Below are positions 62,126 through 64,000 of a stretch of 64,000 bases of DNA, one piece after another. Made by a program: the position numbers and the translations under genes. Source of the stretch: CAIWHR01 sp963779805 (lineage in GTDB: Bacteria; Pseudomonadota; Gammaproteobacteria; Burkholderiales; Casimicrobiaceae); assembly GCA_963779805.1 (NCBI GenBank), contig CAVZZN010000003.1, positions 558,001 through 622,000 of the forward strand, written 5' to 3'. How positions within the stretch are numbered: position 1 is the first letter of the stretch; each line of letters opens with the position of its first letter. Below the pieces are notes generated by a model. That model had not been told where the DNA came from and did not search any database. It worked only from the letters and a program-made list of their open reading frames with translations.

Positions 62126-64000
62126 CTACTGCGTGCAGCTCGCCGGGCAGGTCGGCGCGACGTTCCCCGTGTTGTTGACGAACACGTTCCCACCGGCCGG
62201 GCACGCGAACAGGCTCGTGGGCGGATTGCCGGGCGGATACGGGCACGATACCGCCCACACGCCGCTGCCGGTCTGGTCGCGGAACGTGTTCTGCAGCGCG
62301 GACGCGCCGCCCACCGTCGCCACGATCTGGCGGGTCGTCGTGCCCGCGTTGCGCTCGGCCCACAGGCCCTGGACCTTGTTGCCCTGGAACAGGTTGCCGT
62401 AGAGATTCACGTTCGTGTCCGTCGACGACGCCGCGTCGTCGGCCCAGAGCGTCACGCCGACCTTGTTGTTCAGGAACGTGTTGTTGGTGGCGGTCACGTT
62501 GCCGGAGCCGATGAACATGCCGTTCCCGGTGCTCGCCACGAACGTATTGTTGGCGATCTGGTGCGAGCCCGTGCACGTCAGGTAGATCTCGACGCCGTTG
62601 TAGAACTGGGTACCGTCCGGATCGATGATGCCGTTGTGCGCGATCCAGTTCTGGTTGAGGATCGACTGCGTCTGGTCGTTCGGCGACGCGCCGCAGAAGA
62701 TCGCGCCGTTGTAGGCGTTCTCCTCGATGCTGTTCAGCGACAGCGATACCTTCGCCCGCTCCGTGCCGATCACGCCGAACGAGACGTTGTGATCGATGAC
62801 GCTCCTGCGCACGTCGATCTCCCCGTCGGCGCGCACGTCGAAACCGCGCCCCGCGGGCGGCGAATCGGGCGGAGTGACAGGCGGCAACGCGTAGCCGTTT
62901 TCGTTCGCCTCGCCCGACACGAACCGCGCGTAACCGGAGTGATACACCAGCAGGCCGCTGTCGCTGCGGCTGCGATTGACGCGCGTGTAACGGAACCACG
63001 CATTGGCGGTGCCGGTGAGCAGCACGTCGGGACCGTCGTTCTCGACGATGTCCGTCTGCGCCACGTTGACGGTCGCGCCGGGAAAGTCCGCCACGTACGA
63101 CCCGGCACCACCGGTCAGGACCAGCCCGCGCGCGCCCGCCGCCTGCGATTGCAGGCGCAGGTTGCGCAGCACGTAGCCCGTGGCGCCCTGCAGCTCGATC
63201 GCGTCGCCGCTCGCCGGCGCGACGATCGTCGCATTGCGCGACACGCCGAGCAGCTTCACGTTGTCCTTGCCGAACTTGCCCGGCGCATACTGGTTGCCCG
63301 GGCGTCGTGAACACCATGCTCTCGGGATAGCTGCCCGCGGCGATGCGGATGATCTGGCCGTCCAGGGCGTCCTGCCATGCCGCATAGATCGACCCGTAGG
63401 GATTGGCCTGCGTGCACGAGGCACTGCACCCGCTGCCCGCCTTCACGAAGAGCGTATTCGCCGCATTGAAATACCCCGGAATGGGACGGTCGCCGGGCGC
63501 GCCGCCGTAGTAGAAGATCGCGTTGGTCGTGCCGTCGAGCCTGGTGTTGATCGACCACGCGCCGCTGCTGAACACGCCGAGGTCCGTGCGGCCATCGCCG
63601 TCCCAGTCGAACGCGACCGGTATGTCGCCCGCGCCGCCGAATCCCAGCATCAGGTCGGCATTGAGCGGCTGCGTCCCGCCCGCGATGCTCGTCGTACGCG
63701 ACCGCGCGATGTACCACGTACCGTTGCGGTACACGCCGAGGTCGACCACGCCGTCGCCGTTGAAGTCGCCGGCGACCGGGATGTCGCCCGGACCACCCAG
63801 GATGTAACGCGGCGACGGATTCGGGTACACGTACCAGAACCCGTCGCGAAATACGATCGGGTCGGCCTTGCCATCGCCGTCGATATCGGCGAGCAGCGGG
63901 AGGTCGCTGGCGGCGCCGCCCCACCCGAACATCTCGTCGGCAGCGTTGTGCTGGTCCGCCTGGTTGTAGTTGATGTACCACATGCCGTTGCGGTACACGC
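62126..64000 (-). CDS. FG-GAP/VCBS and parallel beta-helix surface protein (5' end outside window, one frameshift)
   Basis: The visible 620 residues begin with FG-GAP/VCBS-type repeats, each with a calcium-binding loop: ADIDGDGKADPIVFRDGFWY, AGDFNGDGVVDLGVYRNGTW, AFDWDGDGRTDLGVFSSGAW. From about residue 200 a right-handed beta-helix follows, with repeated inner turns such as SIEENAYNGAIF, IANNTFVASTGNGMFIGSGN and ATNNTFLNNKVGVTLWADDA. An extra base near 63303 (GGC read as GGGC) splits it. The C-terminal part has several Cys pairs (SCPYPPGNPP, APTCPASCTQ). The missing N-terminus would carry the signal peptide. Function, perhaps adhesion or polysaccharide binding, is unknown. Confidence 0.8.

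Noticed and set aside
1..64000. tRNA, rRNA, CRISPR arrays, insertion sequences or prophage genes
   Set aside because: I looked for cloverleaf-like ends, regularly spaced repeats and transposase or integrase motifs and saw none; this is a visual search only.

Overview
The window is very GC-rich, with strong G/C preference at third codon positions, Shine-Dalgarno starts and a leuS-lptE-holA gene order. The gene content includes TRAP and TAXI transporters, a Liv ABC operon, BKACE and CaiB/BaiF enzymes, and cytochrome c4. Together these suggest a Burkholderiales-like betaproteobacterium with aerobic, organic-acid and amino-acid based metabolism. No rRNA, tRNA, CRISPR array, transposase or phage gene was recognised. 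About 35-40 single-base frameshifts break otherwise well conserved proteins. Most look like one extra G or C, so I treat them as probable sequence errors and annotate each such gene as one CDS.

Layout. 1-2.7 kb: a LysE exporter fragment and dsbD on the minus strand. 2.7-5.3 kb: a monoheme cytochrome-porin fusion with a diheme cytochrome c4, behind an array of 11-bp direct repeats. 5.3-9.6 kb: leuS, lptE and holA. 9.6-13.4 kb (minus): metY, an alpha/beta hydrolase, a GNAT protein and rsmE. 13.5-20.7 kb: a radical SAM protein, a LysR regulator, a small exported protein with an internal duplication, a hemerythrin-like protein, two PNPOx-fold proteins and a YihY membrane protein. Two promoters here carry 11-bp-phased TTAA/TTAG boxes.

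20.8-33.9 kb is a catabolic block. On the minus strand lie a class V aminotransferase, a DctPQM TRAP transporter, an enoyl-CoA hydratase, a CaiB/BaiF CoA-transferase, a RuBisCO-like protein and a cupin. Divergently lie a GntR/FCD regulator, a large FAD/Fe-S oxidase and a hydratase. Palindromic GGTATACC-type sites flank the divergent promoters and suggest autoregulated control. The RuBisCO-like/cupin pair resembles the methylthio-pentulose (MTA-isoprenoid) shunt of Rhodospirillum rubrum.

33.9-41.3 kb: a VOC protein preceded by a coupled 42-codon ORF, 3-methyladenine DNA glycosylase, then a class III aminotransferase, a BKACE enzyme and a TAXI-TRAP transporter. 41.3-47.7 kb: a hypothetical gene, a lipoprotein, and a minus-strand operon of LLM oxidoreductase, monooxygenase, phosphoesterase and class III cyclase/ATPase/TPR genes, all joined by 4-bp overlaps; OsmC lies upstream. 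47.9-54.4 kb: GlcG-like, NIPSNAP, aroE-like and livJ-[attenuator]-livHMGF. 54.4-55.8 kb: a protealysin-like M4 protease apparently fused to an emfourin-like inhibitor domain. 56-64 kb (minus): NmrA-like, macrodomain, SnoaL-like, TauE/SafE, VOC, GFA, a hypothetical protein, beta-carbonic anhydrase, and an FG-GAP/beta-helix surface protein cut by the window end.
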